From the NCBI RefSeq assembly GCF_010119935.1, contig NZ_CP048209.1, positions 6,546,001-6,610,000 on the forward strand: 64,000 nt of DNA. The letters are read 5' to 3'. Below the pieces are notes generated by a model. It had not been told where the DNA came from. It searched no databases and saw nothing but the letters and a program-made list of their open reading frames with translations. Every line of letters begins with the position of its first letter. The stretch's first letter is position 1. Position numbers and translations under genes: made by a program. The DNA is from Paenibacillus lycopersici (GTDB lineage Bacteria; Bacillota; Bacilli; Paenibacillales; Paenibacillaceae). This document shows, piece after piece, positions 62,704 through 64,000 of the stretch.

Positions 62704-64000
62704 TGTTCATGCGCCTCCTTTGCGCGGCGGTCCAAGACGTCCGCCAGCCCATCGCTTCCAGCTGCTGCATCGCCAGCTGCAGCTGCTCGACGTCCGCGAG
62801 CGGCCAGCCGCCGCTGTACGCGGCAGATGCATGCTCCACCCATGGCTGCAGCGCCTCCTTGGCAAGCGCAAGCGCGCAGAAGGCGGCGCCTAGCCGGGCG
62901 CGCTCCTGCAGCGCCTCGTCACCGATCGCCGCTTCGAACATCGCCAGCGCCTCGCTGTACAAACCCTTGAGCAGCAGCAGCTCGCCGAAAGCAAAATTCT
63001 CCTCCGCCAGCAGCGGCCGTTCTTCCATCGCCTGCAGCAGCCGGCCGGCCGCCGCCTGGGCATAGCCGTGGCGGTAGAGCTCCATCGCGTACGCCGCTTC
63101 AAACGGCGGAGCCGCCTGGCTCAACCGGCGGGCCAGCGACAACAATCCCAGCTCCAGCGCCCGCGCCAGCAGCAGCCCGACGAACGACGTCCAGCCCGGA
63201 AGCGCTGCGTCCACGCCCGCCACGCGAGGAGAACGAGCCGGCAGGGAAGGTGCGGCACAACGCTCGACGGCAGCCAGCAGCTCCGCCAGCTCCCCGGATG
63301 CGCCGGACAGCGCCTCGAGCAGCTCCCCGCCCGGCGGCAAGCCCGCTTCCCAGCCGTACAGCGCGGCGTCCAGGCCAAGCCGGGCGGCGTGGGCGGGATC
63401 CAGCGCCGGCACTTGGATGGCGGCGGAATTGACAGGCGAAGCGCTCGGAGCTGCGGAAGCCGGCACGATGTTCTCAGGCGCAGCGCCCGAGTCCGGTCCC
63501 TCTGCGGTGCCCGCGCCGTACGCTCTGCACGGCGACGCGTTCTCTATCGCGCTCCCCTCAGGCGCAGCGCCCGAGGACGGCCCCTCTGCGGTGCCCGCAA
63601 CGTACGCTCTGTCCGACGCCGCACCCTCTATCGCGCCCGCCCCGGCTGCCCCGCCTCGCCCGAGCGCCTCCAGCAGCAGCGCCCGGGCGGCGTCCGCTCC
63701 CTGCGCGGCGGCAAGGCTTGCCGCGCAGGCGCGCGCATCGTCCGGCGCGAGGGGCCCGGCTTCGCGCCATAACCCCAGCGCGGCGGCATGCGCGCCGATG
63801 CCGCCGAGCACCCGGGCCAGCAGCGCCGCATCCGCCGGCGCTGCTAGGCCCGCCTTCGCGGAAACCGCATCGCCCGGCGCAGCGAAGCCCAGGGCCGAAG
63901 CCAGCGCGTCGCGAATGGCTTCATCGCCCATGCCCGCGGCCTGCAGCTGCTCTGCCCAGCCGGCCAAGGCAGGCCCGTAACGCGGCGCTTCCGCGGCCGC
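62654..64000 (-). CDS. Helical-repeat protein, 5' end beyond the window (probable glycosyltransferase-TPR)
   Basis: The frame is open from 62654 to the window edge, so at least 448 residues are present and the N-terminus is missing. The visible part is Ala/Leu-rich helical repeat (ALELGLLSLARRLSQ, ELYRHGYAQAAAGRLLQAM, ENFAFGELLLLKGLYSEALAMFEAAI), like the C-terminal halves of its two neighbours. A 30-residue segment (AGTAEGP(S/D)SGAAPE) occurs twice around 63440-63610. By position it is probably a third GT2-TPR protein whose catalytic domain lies outside, but no such motif is seen here. Confidence 0.7.
   Translation of the reverse strand, partial: AAAEAPRYGPALAGWAEQLQAAGMGDEAIRDALASALGFAAPGDAVSAKAGLAAPADAALLARVLGGIGAHAAALGLWREAGPLAPDDARACAASLAAAQGADAARALLLEALGRGGAAGAGAIEGAASDRAYVAGTAEGPSSGAAPEGSAIENASPCRAYGAGTAEGPDSGAAPENIVPASAAPSASPVNSAAIQVPALDPAHAARLGLDAALYGWEAGLPPGGELLEALSGASGELAELLAAVERCAAPSLPARSPRVAGVDAALPGWTSFVGLLLARALELGLLSLARRLSQAAPPFEAAYAMELYRHGYAQAAAGRLLQAMEERPLLAEENFAFGELLLLKGLYSEALAMFEAAIGDEALQERARLGAAFCALALAKEALQPWVEHASAAYSGGWPLADVEQLQLAMQQLEAMGWRTSWTAAQRRRMNIGETADLDYALHDRQE

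Noticed and set aside
62701-62710. ATG at 62710 as start of the second GT2-TPR gene
   Set aside because: It is in another frame; the TTG at 62703 is in frame and has AAGGAGG upstream.

Overview
The window reads as a chromosomal segment of a GC-rich, spore-forming-type Firmicute, most likely Paenibacillus or a close relative such as Cohnella. Grounds: strong AGGAGG ribosome sites, sigma-A promoters of the TTGACA/TATAAT type, carbohydrate importers encoded without their own ATPase (the MsmX-sharing habit of Bacillales), many secreted lipoproteins with Asn/Ala-rich linkers, and a TPP-riboswitch thiC operon. The genus is inferred from style, not from a marker gene. I see no rRNA, tRNA, CRISPR array, insertion sequence or prophage.

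Layout. 1-8.7 kb: a 52-bp repeat array, a DUF72 protein, and a LysR regulator divergent from a binding-protein/permease/ATPase importer (iron or phosphonate type) followed by a metallophosphoesterase, then a DsbA/FrnE thiol oxidoreductase. 8.7-13.4 kb: a DUF4309 secreted protein, a TetR-regulated SMR transporter pair, then an unusual regulator joining an ArsR-like winged helix to a DNA-gyrase-B-like ATPase domain, followed 21 bp later by a YnfA membrane protein. 13.6-23.2 kb: a maltodextrin locus (cytoplasmic GH13 neopullulanase-type enzyme; importer MdxE/F/G-like with lipoprotein alpha-amylase; LacI regulator) interrupted by a GTP cyclohydrolase II gene. 23.3-27.3 kb: NagZ-like GH3 lipoprotein, alpha/beta hydrolase, 52-bp repeat array, AlkD-like glycosylase. 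27.4-37.5 kb: one long leftward operon (ROK regulator, hexosamine-6-phosphate deaminase-like, ROK kinase, GH4, GH3, two CUT1 permeases, binding lipoprotein) read from a consensus promoter that holds a perfect palindrome in its spacer. 37.9-42.7 kb: MobA, nitroreductase, a beta-propeller-like membrane/secreted protein, GlnRS. 42.8-47.1 kb: MarR plus a heterodimeric ABC exporter. 47.1-48.6 kb: repeats only. 48.6-54.3 kb: thiC, a thiE-thiS fusion, thiG, thiO under a TPP riboswitch. 54.4-64 kb: YceI protein, then two converging glycosyltransferase groups, the last gene running off the window end.

How the genes work together. Two glycan-use modules dominate: extracellular starch is cut by a lipoprotein amylase, imported and finished by the cytoplasmic GH13 enzyme; an unidentified, probably amino-sugar-containing oligosaccharide is imported by the 27-37 kb operon, trimmed by GH3/GH4 and funnelled through a ROK kinase and a NagB-like deaminase. 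Both lack an ATPase and presumably share one encoded elsewhere. The strongest candidates for something undescribed are the winged-helix/GyrB-ATPase regulator with its YnfA partner, and a set of six intergenic tandem arrays, most with a period of 50-52 bp and an internal dyad, that recur across the window with unrelated sequences.
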